Assembly (NCBI GenBank): GCA_964388745.1
Contig: CAYMBP010000002.1
Coordinates: forward strand, 1 to 64,000
Direction: 5' to 3'
Source: CAYMBP01 sp964388745
Lineage (GTDB): Bacteria > Babelota > Babeliae > Babelales > RVW-14
DNA: 64,000 nt
The position numbers and the translations under genes are program-made. The notes beneath the pieces were generated by a model that saw nothing but the letters and a program-made list of their open reading frames with translations, had not been told where the DNA came from and did no database searches. This document shows positions 42,790 to 51,956 of this stretch, piece by piece (within the stretch, counting starts at the first letter, position 1; each line of letters opens with the position of its first letter).

Positions 42790-43548
42790 TTGAATAAAAT
42801 GAACAAATTTAAAGCAATAATTGCTTACGATGGTACTTCCTACAAAGGATGGCAAATTCAAAAAAAAGATATAACTATTGCTGGTACATTAATCAAACAT
42901 TTTAAACGCACTTTTAATCATGATATTGTACTTCTTGGTGCATCTCGTACCGATGCGGGTGTTCATGCTCTTGGACAGACGGCTCGGATTATTACAGAAT
43001 TGCCGTGTGATATACAAAAAATACAGTCAGCTTGGAATAAAGCGCTTCCACCTGATATTGTCATTCGCTCACTTGAAAGAATATCAAACTTTCATCCCTG
43101 TGTTAACGTCAAAGAAAAAACGTATTACTATACTCTTTTTCTCAAACGGCCACTTCCCTTTATTGCTCGATATGGGTGGTTTTATGACTTTATCAAATTA
43201 ATTGATCTTGCTTTATTTGAAAAGTTACTTCACAGCTATATTGGCACACATGATTTTGCCTCTTTTTGCAAATGGGAACCAAACAAAACAACCATTAGAA
43301 CAATAACAGATATCTCACTGAAAAAAATCAAACAACACAATGCACTGCTCATAACCGTCAAAGGGCCAGGTTTTGCTCGCTTTCAAATTCGACGTATGAT
43401 AGGATATGCACTGGATATTGCACGGATTTCACCAAGGCCTTTAGAACATCTTCGTGACCTGCTGAATAATCCTAATCATGAACAAACCTTTATCAAAGCA
43501 GACGGAGCTGGATTATGCTTAAGAAAAATTGTCTATCAGAAACCATGA
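42790..43548 (+). CDS. truA: tRNA pseudouridine synthase A
   Basis: TruA forms pseudouridine at tRNA positions 38-40. The 252-aa protein has AYDGTSYKGWQIQ near the N-terminus, the catalytic aspartate in GASRTDAGVHALGQ, KTYYYTLF and the RFQIRRMIGYAL motif near the C-terminus. I give the TTG start at 42790; ATG at 42799 would also give a full domain but has no ribosome site. The 3' end overlaps cdsA by ATGA. Confidence 0.93.
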   Translation: MNKMNKFKAIIAYDGTSYKGWQIQKKDITIAGTLIKHFKRTFNHDIVLLGASRTDAGVHALGQTARIITELPCDIQKIQSAWNKALPPDIVIRSLERISNFHPCVNVKEKTYYYTLFLKRPLPFIARYGWFYDFIKLIDLALFEKLLHSYIGTHDFASFCKWEPNKTTIRTITDISLKKIKQHNALLITVKGPGFARFQIRRMIGYALDIARISPRPLEHLRDLLNNPNHEQTFIKADGAGLCLRKIVYQKP

Positions 43549-44228
43549 AACAAAACAGAGATCTTTATGAAGTAATCATCAGGACAATTAGTGGTTCACT
43601 GATGGCACTTGGACTAGTAACCATGTATTATTTTCTGCCAAACTTTTATGAAAAATTCTTTCTTATTTTTTTATCTTGTTTTGCAGCGTATGAATTTGCT
43701 CAACTACTTTCCAGTCATATACTAAGATCTATGCTCTCTATTCTTCTTTACCCAGTCTTGCCTACCCTTGCCCTCATCTACCTTCATAAAAATTATCGGG
43801 AAGTCAATCTGCTATTCCCCCTCACTCCTTTTATTATCGCAGCTCTTGCTGACACCGGAGGCTACTTTGTTGGTAAATTATGGGGGACCCATAAAATATG
43901 CATACGCATCAGCCCAGGGAAGTCATGGGAAGGGTTTGCAGGAAGCTTTGTAGCCGTTACTATTTTTCTTTACTTCGCACAGGCATTTTTTGCTCAAACC
44001 CCACTCGACTGGATTACTCATCAAGGGGTTATTCTTATGAGCCTTGTTGGACTACTATTCACAGCCGTTGCTTTTCTTGGAGGCTTTTTTATTTCATTTC
44101 TTAAAAGAAGACAAGGCGTCAAAGATAGTGGATCTATTATTCCTGGCCACGGCGGCATTCTTGATCGGTGCGATTCAGTCTTTTTTTTAGCCCCTCTGAT
44201 ATGGCTAATAGACTTTATTTTTCGATAA
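43545..44228 (+). CDS. cdsA: Phosphatidate cytidylyltransferase
   Basis: CdsA makes CDP-diacylglycerol from phosphatidate and CTP, the entry to phospholipid synthesis. The CDP-alcohol signature is complete near the C-terminus: SFLKRRQGVKDSG followed by IPGHGGILDRCDS, matching SxxKRxxxxKDxxxxxPGHGGxxDRxD. There are six or more hydrophobic segments, and ADTGGYFVGKLWGTHK is also typical. ATG 43545 overlaps the truA stop (ATGA); an ATG ten codons earlier is possible. At 227 aa it is slightly short for the family. Confidence 0.93.
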   Translation: MKQNRDLYEVIIRTISGSLMALGLVTMYYFLPNFYEKFFLIFLSCFAAYEFAQLLSSHILRSMLSILLYPVLPTLALIYLHKNYREVNLLFPLTPFIIAALADTGGYFVGKLWGTHKICIRISPGKSWEGFAGSFVAVTIFLYFAQAFFAQTPLDWITHQGVILMSLVGLLFTAVAFLGGFFISFLKRRQGVKDSGSIIPGHGGILDRCDSVFFLAPLIWLIDFIFR

Positions 44229-44436
44229 TAGATTATTCTTTTTGCAAGAAAAGAGATAAACCCGTATAATTAACGAATAGTTTATCTTAAGTAACTTTAT
44301 AGCGCTAAAACTTATAATTAACACAATTGCTTCAGCTGAAAAGGAAGCTTTTGCAATTTATTTCGCTTATTTCAAGCTAACAACCTCACTGAAGCAAAAT
44401 GTATTGATATAAGAAACAACTGCCGAATACATAACA

Positions 44437-44931
44437 ATGGTTTTTTTAAATAGTATTTACTCTTTTATCTCCTTACTCTTCCAAGTTAATCTTTTAGTAA
44501 GTATTCTATGGATCATTACTGCATTTGTTTTGCTTTTAATTGAAATAGCATTGCCCGGATTTTTCTTTTTTATCTCTTTTGCTTGTGGATGCCTTATTGC
44601 TTCATTTTTTGCCTTTTTGCACGAACCATTTTCTTCACAGATAATCGCCTGGCTTCTATCAACTACAATTAGTTTTTTCATTCTTAGACGATTTAGTAAA
44701 AAAGGACTTCCGCATCATTATTCCTCAAACTATAATGCTCTCATTGGTAAAAAAGGCACAGTAATACAAGAAATCAAACCATTTAAATCTGGCAGAGTAA
44801 AAATTCGAGGAGAATCGTGGGCCGCTATTACCTACAATGAAACAATTTCTCGAGGAACTTCCATTCGTGTGCTTGATATCAAAGGAAATAAAGTTATTGT
44901 ACAATCTACTCTACCAAAGGATTTAGCATGA
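44437..44931 (+). CDS. NfeD-like membrane protein
   Basis: A 164-aa protein of the short NfeD type: three hydrophobic segments (ILWIITAFVLLLIEIALPGFFFF is the hallmark first pair) and a C-terminal OB-fold (LIGKKGTVIQEIKPFKSGRVKIRGESWAA). NfeD proteins partner with SPFH proteins in membrane microdomains and proteolysis of stomatins. The overlap of four bases with the band 7 gene confirms the pair. The preceding 208-base gap holds an imperfect inverted repeat (AATTGC / GCAATT) but no gene. Confidence 0.88.
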   Translation: MVFLNSIYSFISLLFQVNLLVSILWIITAFVLLLIEIALPGFFFFISFACGCLIASFFAFLHEPFSSQIIAWLLSTTISFFILRRFSKKGLPHHYSSNYNALIGKKGTVIQEIKPFKSGRVKIRGESWAAITYNETISRGTSIRVLDIKGNKVIVQSTLPKDLA

Positions 44932-45899
44932 TTATTCTCTATCTTTTTACGCTTTTTCTCATTATTTTTGTTTTTCTTATGTCAATTGTATACCGGGCAA
45001 CTTTCTTGGTTAAACAAGCTGAAATCATTATTATTGAACGCTTTGGTAAATTTCATCGTGTCTTAAGCTCTGGACTGCACTTGGTTATTCCCTTTATCGA
45101 CAAACCACGTCAAACACTCTGGACATTTATTAAAGAGGATTATAAGGGGCACGCTATTCATCGCTATAGCTCATATGTTGAACGAATTGACTTACGAGAA
45201 GCTGTTTACGATTTTCCTAAACAAAATGTAATTACCAAAGACAACGTGACCATGGAAATCAATGCTTTACTTTATTATCAAATTACAGACCCTCAAGCAG
45301 CAGTCTATGAAGTTGCGAATCTTCCCCAAGCCATTGAAAAGCTTGCACAAACTACCATGCGAGATATCATCGGTTCCATGGACCTTGATGAAACACTTAC
45401 CTCTCGTAGCAACATCAATGAGCAGCTGCAAATTATTCTAGACGAAGCTACAGATAAATGGGGTGTAAAAGTTAATCGAGTTGAGCTTCAAGAAGTAAAC
45501 CCTCCCCAAGATATTCGTATTGCCATGGAAAAACAGATGCGTGCAGAGCGTGACCGTCGTGCCCATATCCTTGAGGCTGAAGGTAAAAAACGAGCGGCTA
45601 TTCTAGAAGCAGAGGGAGATAAAATGGCCCAAATAACTCGTGCCTCAGGAGAAGCAGAAGCACGGCTCAAACTTGCATCAGCTGAAGCTGAAGCGATTAC
45701 CTTTATCAAAGGGGCTGTTCCTGAAAAAGATCCCCTTCCTTATTTGATTGCACAAAATTATATTCGAGCATTACCTGAAGTGACCAAGGATAAAGATGGG
45801 AAGCTTATTTTAGTTCCTTATGAAGCCTCTTCGCTTGTTGGAAGTCTTGCAACGATCAAAGAAATTTTTACCCATACACAAGATAAGCCAAAAGATTAA
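44928..45899 (+). CDS. SPFH/band 7 (stomatin-like) protein
   Basis: A 323-aa protein with an N-terminal membrane segment (MIILYLFTLFLIIFVFLMSIVY), the SPFH domain (AEIIIIERFGKFHRVLSSGLHLVIPFIDKP, DLREAVYDFPKQNVITKDNV, VYEVANLPQAIEKLAQTTMRDIIGSMDLDETL), then an Ala/Glu-rich coiled coil (RRAHILEAEGKKRAAILEAEGDKMAQ). This is the QmcA/stomatin arrangement. AAAGGA precedes the start. It forms a two-gene operon with NfeD, followed by a terminator. Confidence 0.93.
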   Translation: MIILYLFTLFLIIFVFLMSIVYRATFLVKQAEIIIIERFGKFHRVLSSGLHLVIPFIDKPRQTLWTFIKEDYKGHAIHRYSSYVERIDLREAVYDFPKQNVITKDNVTMEINALLYYQITDPQAAVYEVANLPQAIEKLAQTTMRDIIGSMDLDETLTSRSNINEQLQIILDEATDKWGVKVNRVELQEVNPPQDIRIAMEKQMRAERDRRAHILEAEGKKRAAILEAEGDKMAQITRASGEAEARLKLASAEAEAITFIKGAVPEKDPLPYLIAQNYIRALPEVTKDKDGKLILVPYEASSLVGSLATIKEIFTHTQDKPKD

Positions 45900-45916
45900 C
45901 AATAAATTTTCCAGAC

Positions 45917-45937
45917 AACGCCCTTCTTTTGGGCGTT
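45917..45937 (+). terminator. Terminator after band 7 gene
   Basis: AACGCCC pairs with GGGCGTT around TTCTTTT, 18 bases after the stop. The T-tract is poor. Confidence 0.6.
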
Positions 45938-46049
45938 TGCGGCCCGATGAGTTATTTTGTAAACTAAGTTGAGGTTAAAAATAGAAGTTTATTATATTAT
46001 CTATAGCAAAGAATCTTGACTAATTAATACAGCTCTAATCTATGGGGCA

Positions 46050-46079
46050 TTCTCTGCGAACAAGGTGAGCATAAGAATC
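46050..46079 (+). repeat. Copy 1 of a dispersed intergenic repeat
   Basis: A 30-base segment matches 62917-62946 at 24 positions (shared: TTCTC, GTGAGC, AATC). Both copies lie in intergenic DNA and are followed within 60 bases by TTGAGAG and GCTCGCT motifs. Confidence 0.4.
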
Positions 46080-46193
46080 TAGTCCTTATTTGTTTCAAAA
46101 ATCTTCACGCTCGCTTTAGCTTGTTGAGAGTAACGATCAAAAATGTGTATTAATTTAAAAAAACTTTGCTATAAAAATTATGGAGGTTATGTC

Positions 46194-47768
46194 ATGTTAT
46201 ACCGTAACATAGGACTTTTAGCTCTTGCTCTTGGATGTATAACACCATCCGCTTATTCTATGCAATCAGAAAATGAAAAGGCTGAAAATACTTCATTCTG
46301 GAGTACAATCTATAATGGTGCAAATAGTGTTAAAACGTTTTTTACAGGAACTCCATCATCCGAATCTCAATCAACAGCCCCAGCAAATCCAAAAACTCAA
46401 GCAAAAAATGATAACAACCAAAAAAAAATAGATAATGAGCTTACACAAAATATTATAAAAACCCTTGAGCAAACTCCTCTGTCTCAAAGTCCATCAACTA
46501 CAACAACCCAAGAAAAAATAGCTGCAGAAAACACTGCGCCTCCAGCAGATAAGACTGGTGATGCTCAAAATAATGATGATGTAGAAACTGAAGATGAAGC
46601 TGATAACAAAGACGAAGCTGATAACAAAGAAAAAATAGAACCTACTAACGCAAAAGAGAACTTAAACAATCAAGCTCTACCTACTCCAACGCAAGAAGAA
46701 ATATCAAGCGCTGCAGATAAAAATACAAGCCCAGAGTTAGGAGAAAGTTCTAACCCTATTCTTATCAATTCAGAATCAGACGAAGTAACTGTTCTGCGTG
46801 AAAAAGAATTTGATGAAATAAAAAAAGAGTTTGTCCAAAAAGAACAAGAATTAAAAGAAAAAGAGAACTTAAACAATCAAGCCCTACCTACTCCAACGCA
46901 AGAAGAAATATCAAGCGCTGCAGATAAAAATACAAGCCCAGAGTTAGGAGAAAGTTCTAACCCTATTCTTATCAATTCAGAATCAGACGAAGTAACTGTT
47001 CTGCGTGAAAAAGAATTTGATGAAATAAAAAAAGAGTTTGACCAAAAAGAACAAGAATTAAAAGAAAAAGAACAAAGCCTTAATAATGCAAAAGCTCAAC
47101 TCAACAATGAAAAATCTGAACTTAATGCACAAAAAGAGAATCATAATCGAAACAATATTGCAGCGCATGCTTGGTTTGAGCAAGAAAAGCAAAAGCTTAA
47201 CGAAAAAGAACAAGAATTAAAAAAGAGAGACAGAGAGCTCTTAATCAGAGAAAATGATCTTGAAAATGATCTTAGAGACAGAGAGCTTCTTAATAACTCA
47301 ATAACTCAAGAACGCGAAGCGGCAACCAAAAGAAATTTTACTCAGACAAACACTATCAGCGATCTTCAATTAAAGAATCAAGAACTTGCAAAACAGAACA
47401 GTACGCTGCAACAAGAAATAAATCGTTTTAAGCAATTAGTTGAGACGCTTCGCCAACAAAATAAGGAACTTATTCAAAAAAATAATACTCTCAAAAATCA
47501 ACCCCAAAACCCAGCTATACCCCAGCGTCAACATCTTAATATAACGGTTCCAATGTTTCAATCATGCGATAATGGCGTTTCTGTGGCTCAATTCTTTGCT
47601 TGGTGTAACACAACCCTTAATAAACCAGACCTTCCAATAAAAATAAAAGATGCCATAAAGAATGCCTTAACAAAGAACATCGGAAGCAAATATTTGAAAA
47701 AACCAGAATTCGTTAGTGGCATACAAATGTATAGAAATGCCATTGTAGCAGCAATTAATAATGCTTAG
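46194..47768 (+). CDS. Secreted coiled-coil protein with recent 69-residue duplication
   Basis: The family is not recognised; 524 aa. GGAGG (46182-46186) sets the ATG at 46194, giving signal peptide MLYRNIGLLALALGCITPSAYS. Then come a Ser/Thr/Asn-rich region with acidic repeats (EADNKDEADNKE), two nearly identical 69-residue units (ENLNNQALPTP...KEKEF...), a long coiled coil (EKEQELKKRDRELLIRENDLENDLRDRELL; LKNQELAKQNSTLQQEINRF), and a ~75-residue C-terminal domain (VPMFQSCDNGVSVAQFFAWCNTTL... FVSGIQMYRNAIVAAINNA) that looks folded. The layout is like a surface stalk with a terminal head (inference). Confidence 0.75.
   Translation: MLYRNIGLLALALGCITPSAYSMQSENEKAENTSFWSTIYNGANSVKTFFTGTPSSESQSTAPANPKTQAKNDNNQKKIDNELTQNIIKTLEQTPLSQSPSTTTTQEKIAAENTAPPADKTGDAQNNDDVETEDEADNKDEADNKEKIEPTNAKENLNNQALPTPTQEEISSAADKNTSPELGESSNPILINSESDEVTVLREKEFDEIKKEFVQKEQELKEKENLNNQALPTPTQEEISSAADKNTSPELGESSNPILINSESDEVTVLREKEFDEIKKEFDQKEQELKEKEQSLNNAKAQLNNEKSELNAQKENHNRNNIAAHAWFEQEKQKLNEKEQELKKRDRELLIRENDLENDLRDRELLNNSITQEREAATKRNFTQTNTISDLQLKNQELAKQNSTLQQEINRFKQLVETLRQQNKELIQKNNTLKNQPQNPAIPQRQHLNITVPMFQSCDNGVSVAQFFAWCNTTLNKPDLPIKIKDAIKNALTKNIGSKYLKKPEFVSGIQMYRNAIVAAINNA
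46656..47069 (+). repeat. 207-bp tandem coding duplication
   Basis: 46656-46862 and 46863-47069 are identical except at two bases I can see: T/C in the Ala codon at the QALP segment (silent) and T/A turning Val into Asp (EFVQK/EFDQK). Exactly 69 codons, so the frame is kept. Confidence 0.95.
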
Positions 47769-47909
47769 AAAAACTGCTTTATAGCAAAAAATAATTTAGC
47801 TTGCACAAACATTGGGGTCATCCTAGACTCTATCACTTTACTCTAATGAAAAAATAGACTGTGCAACTCTTAAAAGATTTAGCTATATTTATTTATGGTC
47901 TAAAATTCA

Positions 47910-47940
47910 GAGAGGCCCAAAAAAATGGGCCTCTCTTTTA
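47910..47940. terminator. Bidirectional terminator between 46.2-kb gene and uvrC
   Basis: GAGAGGCCCA pairs with TGGGCCTCTC around an A6 loop, followed by T4 on the plus strand. It lies 8 bases beyond the uvrC stop. Confidence 0.75.
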
Positions 47941-47947
47941 ATATTCT

Positions 47948-49510
47948 TTAAGTCTCCTGACGACTACGCTCAACATGCCTATGAAAAGAAAGCGCAAAAT
48001 GATGTGCATAATCCCTCAAAGCAATAAGCGCTTGTCCTACAAATGAACGAATATCTAGCTTTTTTCCATCAGGAAATTTTTCAGTAAAAACAATCTCTTC
48101 TCTTTTTGCAAGGCTAATGCATCGCCCTTCAGGAATAAGGTTTCTAACGGCATTAAGCTGCCCCTTACCTCCATCAATTAAAACCAGATCAGGTAACTGC
48201 CCAGAATCTTTATATCGCCGATTTACCACCTCTTTTAGTGAGGCATAGTCATCAATACCATCAACCGATTTAATATAAAATTTTCGAGAATTATTTTTAT
48301 CCGGTTTACCATCTTTAAAACGAACACAAGAGCCAACCATAAAGCGCCCTTGCTTATGAGAAATATCAAAACAGTCTATAGTACGAGGTGCAATTGGCAA
48401 TAAAAACATCTGCTGCAAAAGCTGTGGTAATAAAACTTGTTTACTTACCTCTTTATGAGCGTGTAAGCGAGCAAGACGCATTAATGCTGCTTCGTGTCCA
48501 TTATCGGGAAAAATAATACGTACCTGGTACGAAAGCTCATGCCATTTGCTCAAGAAAGCTTCCCACAAATTTGTATCTAGCTCAAAATTAATTAAAATTG
48601 TTGCAGTTGGCGCATTGACCCGATAGTAACTTGCCATATTCTCTGCAATCTCATCATCCGATTTAGATATACTATGAAAAATAGCTTTTTGTTTGAATTG
48701 GGTTGATCGTTCTTCAAAGAGAAAGAGAAGATGTCCTCTCTCATCCCAAAACCAAATATGATGAGCCAATAAACCATCCTGAGCTGCAGCACGTGTATCA
48801 AGAACACCATATACTTTTTGAAAAGCCATTAAATAATCATGCAGCTTACGTGAATATTCAAAGGTTTGATTATAGTTACTTTTAGCTATTTCTTCTTGCA
48901 AGTAAATAAGGAATTTGGCATGCCCCTTTTTTAAAGCTGCTCGAGCAAACTCAATATTCTTTTTATAGACCTCAACATCTGCATCATCTCGACAAAATCC
49001 GGCACACTGCCCCATATGAAAATAAAGGCAACCATTCTTAATTTTTTTACCACAACGCTGTAGTCGAAATGTCTTAACTAAAAAATCATAAACCTTGCGC
49101 GCTGCTCCTTTTTCAAGAAAAGGACCAAAATAAGAACCTCTCTTTTTTTTCTGCCGTACAAGCTTAATATCTGGAATAATATCTGCTGTAATTAAAATAT
49201 ATAAAAATGGCTGACCAGACTTAAGAAGTACATTGCACTTAGGCTGATGTGCCTGAATAAGCTGTGCCTCAAGAAGCATTGCTTCCACTTCATTAGTCGT
49301 TACCAAATGCTCAAGTGCTACACTAGCTCCTAAAATAGCATCAACACGCATATCTCGCCCTTGACGCTGCAGGTAGTTACTCACGCGCTTACGCAACGAC
49401 TTTGCCTTGCCAACATAGACAATTACTCCCCGCGCATCTTTAAAAAGATATACACCTGGAGCATAGGGTAATTTTTTTATTTGAGCCTCAAGTTGCTGCT
49501 GTTCTTTCAT
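47948..49510 (-). CDS. uvrC: Excinuclease ABC subunit C, lacking the C-terminal HhH domain
   Basis: UvrC makes both incisions in nucleotide-excision repair. Present: GIY-YIG nuclease (PYAPGVYLFKDARGVIVYVGKAKSLRKRVSNYL, ~14-46), the Cys cluster (RCGKKIKNGCLYFHMGQCAGFC), UVR motif (YLQEEIAKSNYNQTFEYSRKLHDYL) and the RNase H-like nuclease (IDCFDISHKQGRFMVGS; LVLIDGGKGQL). At 520 aa (E. coli 610) it stops after ALRDYAHHFALSFHR, where the helix-hairpin-helix pair normally follows. No remnant lies downstream. No uvrA or uvrB in the window. The start has a weak ribosome site. Confidence 0.92.
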   Translation of the reverse strand: MKEQQQLEAQIKKLPYAPGVYLFKDARGVIVYVGKAKSLRKRVSNYLQRQGRDMRVDAILGASVALEHLVTTNEVEAMLLEAQLIQAHQPKCNVLLKSGQPFLYILITADIIPDIKLVRQKKKRGSYFGPFLEKGAARKVYDFLVKTFRLQRCGKKIKNGCLYFHMGQCAGFCRDDADVEVYKKNIEFARAALKKGHAKFLIYLQEEIAKSNYNQTFEYSRKLHDYLMAFQKVYGVLDTRAAAQDGLLAHHIWFWDERGHLLFLFEERSTQFKQKAIFHSISKSDDEIAENMASYYRVNAPTATILINFELDTNLWEAFLSKWHELSYQVRIIFPDNGHEAALMRLARLHAHKEVSKQVLLPQLLQQMFLLPIAPRTIDCFDISHKQGRFMVGSCVRFKDGKPDKNNSRKFYIKSVDGIDDYASLKEVVNRRYKDSGQLPDLVLIDGGKGQLNAVRNLIPEGRCISLAKREEIVFTEKFPDGKKLDIRSFVGQALIALRDYAHHFALSFHRHVERSRQET

Positions 49511-49698
49511 ATCTGTAGTCTACTTTCCTGATTGAATCATGCAATAAAATCTACAATTAAATTCATTCATACTACCCTATTGCAGTTTCTTAAGCAAAAC
49601 GGTAGAGTACACAATAGTCAGTTAAGTGATGTTATATTCACTATAATATATCATGTGAAGATAGTTATAATTGCTAACTTTTCAGCGAAAGAATATCC

Positions 49699-50598
49699 AT
49701 GTTGAAAAATAGACAAAGATTCTTTTTCATTGTACTGATATCTGGCAGCATTGTACACTCTATCTCAATTTTGGCAATGCAGACAAAAGAAGAGATTAAA
49801 GTTACAACCGACGCTGAAGAACAACAGATACTTGAACTTACCCTTGCTCTTTCAGCTAATAAGGACCAACTTTACACATGTAATAATAATCAAGCACAAA
49901 TTGTTTCAATCTATAACGCAATTGCCAAAAAAATAGAAAAACTCAAAACGCTTTATGGAAAAGAAAAGACCCTCCACCTTCTTAATGGAAAGGATATATC
50001 CTTCAATAACCTGGAAACTGCACAAGAAATGCTTGTACACCTGACAAGACTTATATCACTTCATCACGAAGAGACTAAAACGAAAAAAAGAGATGAGCAA
50101 ATCATAGCAAAAATAGCACAACAAATAAATGGCGTACCATTTGCTAAGTCTTCAGAACCGGAGCAACAGCATATTTATAATAACCCATCAAGAGCTCTTC
50201 CCGTGAAAACAAAAAATCAACTCCTAGCATCTCTAACCAAAGAGACGCCACGAGTTTACTTCTCTAAAAATGGAATTTTAACAGGAAGCGTTTTTAATAC
50301 AAAAAGAGAGAGCTCCTGTCCAATTAGTACCGAAAAATTTAAGCATAATATGAAAATTGCCCACCTTGAGTGTGGACACACCCTCTCTTTTAAGAGTTTT
50401 AATGAACTCTTAACCCAACAAAAAAGAAAAATGAATGCAGCTTCTTATCATCAACAAAAGAGCAAAAAGCAAACCTCTTCTCGACATTGTCCCATCTGCC
50501 TTCATTCGTTTGACAAAATGAAGAATGTTTACATTGGAAGACTCCCTGCAGCTGCAACTCTACCACAAAAAGTAATACTTAAAGCAGACAATCTATAA
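49699..50598 (+). CDS. Exported protein with degenerate RING/U-box-like finger
   Basis: A 299-aa protein. Residues 8-27 are a hydrophobic signal or anchor (FFFIVLISGSIVHSISILAM). The middle is helical. Near the C-terminus the spacing Cys207-PI-Ser210, then Cys225-Gly-His227-x2-Ser230, then His263-Cys264-PI-Cys267 mirrors the RING layout (CPxC ... CGHxxC ... CPIC), with Ser at two ligand positions. This is more U-box-like or partly zinc-binding. RING and U-box domains recruit ubiquitin-conjugating enzymes in eukaryotes; bacterial versions are usually effectors. The assignment is by pattern only. Predicted -10 TATAAT at 49642. Confidence 0.7.
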   Translation: MLKNRQRFFFIVLISGSIVHSISILAMQTKEEIKVTTDAEEQQILELTLALSANKDQLYTCNNNQAQIVSIYNAIAKKIEKLKTLYGKEKTLHLLNGKDISFNNLETAQEMLVHLTRLISLHHEETKTKKRDEQIIAKIAQQINGVPFAKSSEPEQQHIYNNPSRALPVKTKNQLLASLTKETPRVYFSKNGILTGSVFNTKRESSCPISTEKFKHNMKIAHLECGHTLSFKSFNELLTQQKRKMNAASYHQQKSKKQTSSRHCPICLHSFDKMKNVYIGRLPAAATLPQKVILKADNL

Positions 50599-50744
50599 GG
50601 AAAAGTTAAAAAAAAAGAAGACAAACATAAAGTAGTTTTTTCCTAAATACTATTAATATGGACTCTTTAATTTCCTTGCAAAAATGGGTATAGTAAAGGC
50701 ATGCGTTGTCATATTATTCTATTTTTTTACTAATGAGAATTTAG

Positions 50745-51956
50745 ATGCTGAGAAAACTCTTTGCTTTTTTTATAAGCTCTCTAATTGGATTTGCTATTCT
50801 TTACGGTTGCTACAGCATTTTTGTCTATTTCACTTTTGCTACTCCTCCAACAATTGTCCTTGAAGAAGCATTGCAAGACCAACACTATAAAACCATACTT
50901 CCACTTACCCTTCATGCTTCATCAGACTACAAACTGCGCGAAATAAAAGTAAGTATTAATAATCAGGAAATTCCTACCGACGAACTTAAATGCTCCGGAC
51001 TTAAAAAATTAAATGCACAACTCAATCTTCCTGTCGAACACCTTGACAATGGCACACACTTAATCAGTATCCAAGTAAAAGATAAAAGCTATAAAGCAAA
51101 TAGTTCGACACTTACAGACTCTTTCACTATTGATAAAGAACCTCTAATTTTGACTCATGAGCACAAAGAAATTGAGACTGAGCAAGGCAAAACAATTCAT
51201 ATTTCCTTTGAAAGCAATAAACCTTTAACTTCCGCAAACGCACGAGCTCTTGGCAATGATTATCTTTGTTATAAAAAATCAACTGAAGGCTTAGCCTATG
51301 AGGCCTTCATTCCCGTTGAGTGTGAGCAAATTCCAACAAGCGAATCAATTATTATTTCAGCAGAAGATAAAGCCCAGACACAAACAAGCGACAAAATCAC
51401 TCTAAAAGTTAAAGCTGCTAATTTTCCAAAACAACGCGGATTTACTGTGAGTAAAAAAAAGCTTGAAGTAGAAAAAGAGGCAAGCATGAGCAACAAAGTG
51501 TTACAAACAGCTCTTATGCAATGGCTCAAACACTCTTCAGATGAAAAATTATGGAATGGCCCCTTTATTAAACCAATTGAAGTACAACGGATGACAACAC
51601 CTTTTGGAGAGATACGAACAACTCCCGAACGTGGACGCTATCACCACAAAGGAGTTGACTTAGTAAACAGACCAAAATCTGTTGTTTGGGCTGCACAAAA
51701 TGGCAAAGTCATTATCAAAGATCGTTACTTAACAACAGGAAATACGGTTGTTTTAGACCATGGACGCAAAATTTTTAGCATGTACTGCCACCTTGAAGAT
51801 TTTGCAGATATTGATGTTGGAGAATTGGTTAAAAAAGGAAACCCTCTCGGTAGGCTGGGTATGACGGGTTATGCTGATGGCTACCATCTTCATTGGGAAT
51901 TGCGAATTAATAATATTTCAGTTGACCCTTTCGAATGGACTGAAAATATCTATTAA
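50745..51956 (+). CDS. M23-family peptidase with N-terminal anchor
   Basis: A 403-aa envelope protein. Residues ~5-28 form a signal anchor. Residues ~40-230 look like Ig-like beta domains (two: LREIKVSINNQEIP..., TEQGKTIHISFESNKPL...). The C-terminal ~120 residues are the LytM/M23 domain: TTPFGEIR, GRYHHKGVDLVNRPKSVVWAAQNGKV (HxxxD zinc ligands), GNTVVLDHG, MYCHLEDF, and YHLHWEL (HxH). All ligands are present, so peptidoglycan endopeptidase activity is likely. It converges with the ATPase gene, overlapping by 4 bases. Confidence 0.9.
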   Translation: MLRKLFAFFISSLIGFAILYGCYSIFVYFTFATPPTIVLEEALQDQHYKTILPLTLHASSDYKLREIKVSINNQEIPTDELKCSGLKKLNAQLNLPVEHLDNGTHLISIQVKDKSYKANSSTLTDSFTIDKEPLILTHEHKEIETEQGKTIHISFESNKPLTSANARALGNDYLCYKKSTEGLAYEAFIPVECEQIPTSESIIISAEDKAQTQTSDKITLKVKAANFPKQRGFTVSKKKLEVEKEASMSNKVLQTALMQWLKHSSDEKLWNGPFIKPIEVQRMTTPFGEIRTTPERGRYHHKGVDLVNRPKSVVWAAQNGKVIIKDRYLTTGNTVVLDHGRKIFSMYCHLEDFADIDVGELVKKGNPLGRLGMTGYADGYHLHWELRINNISVDPFEWTENIY

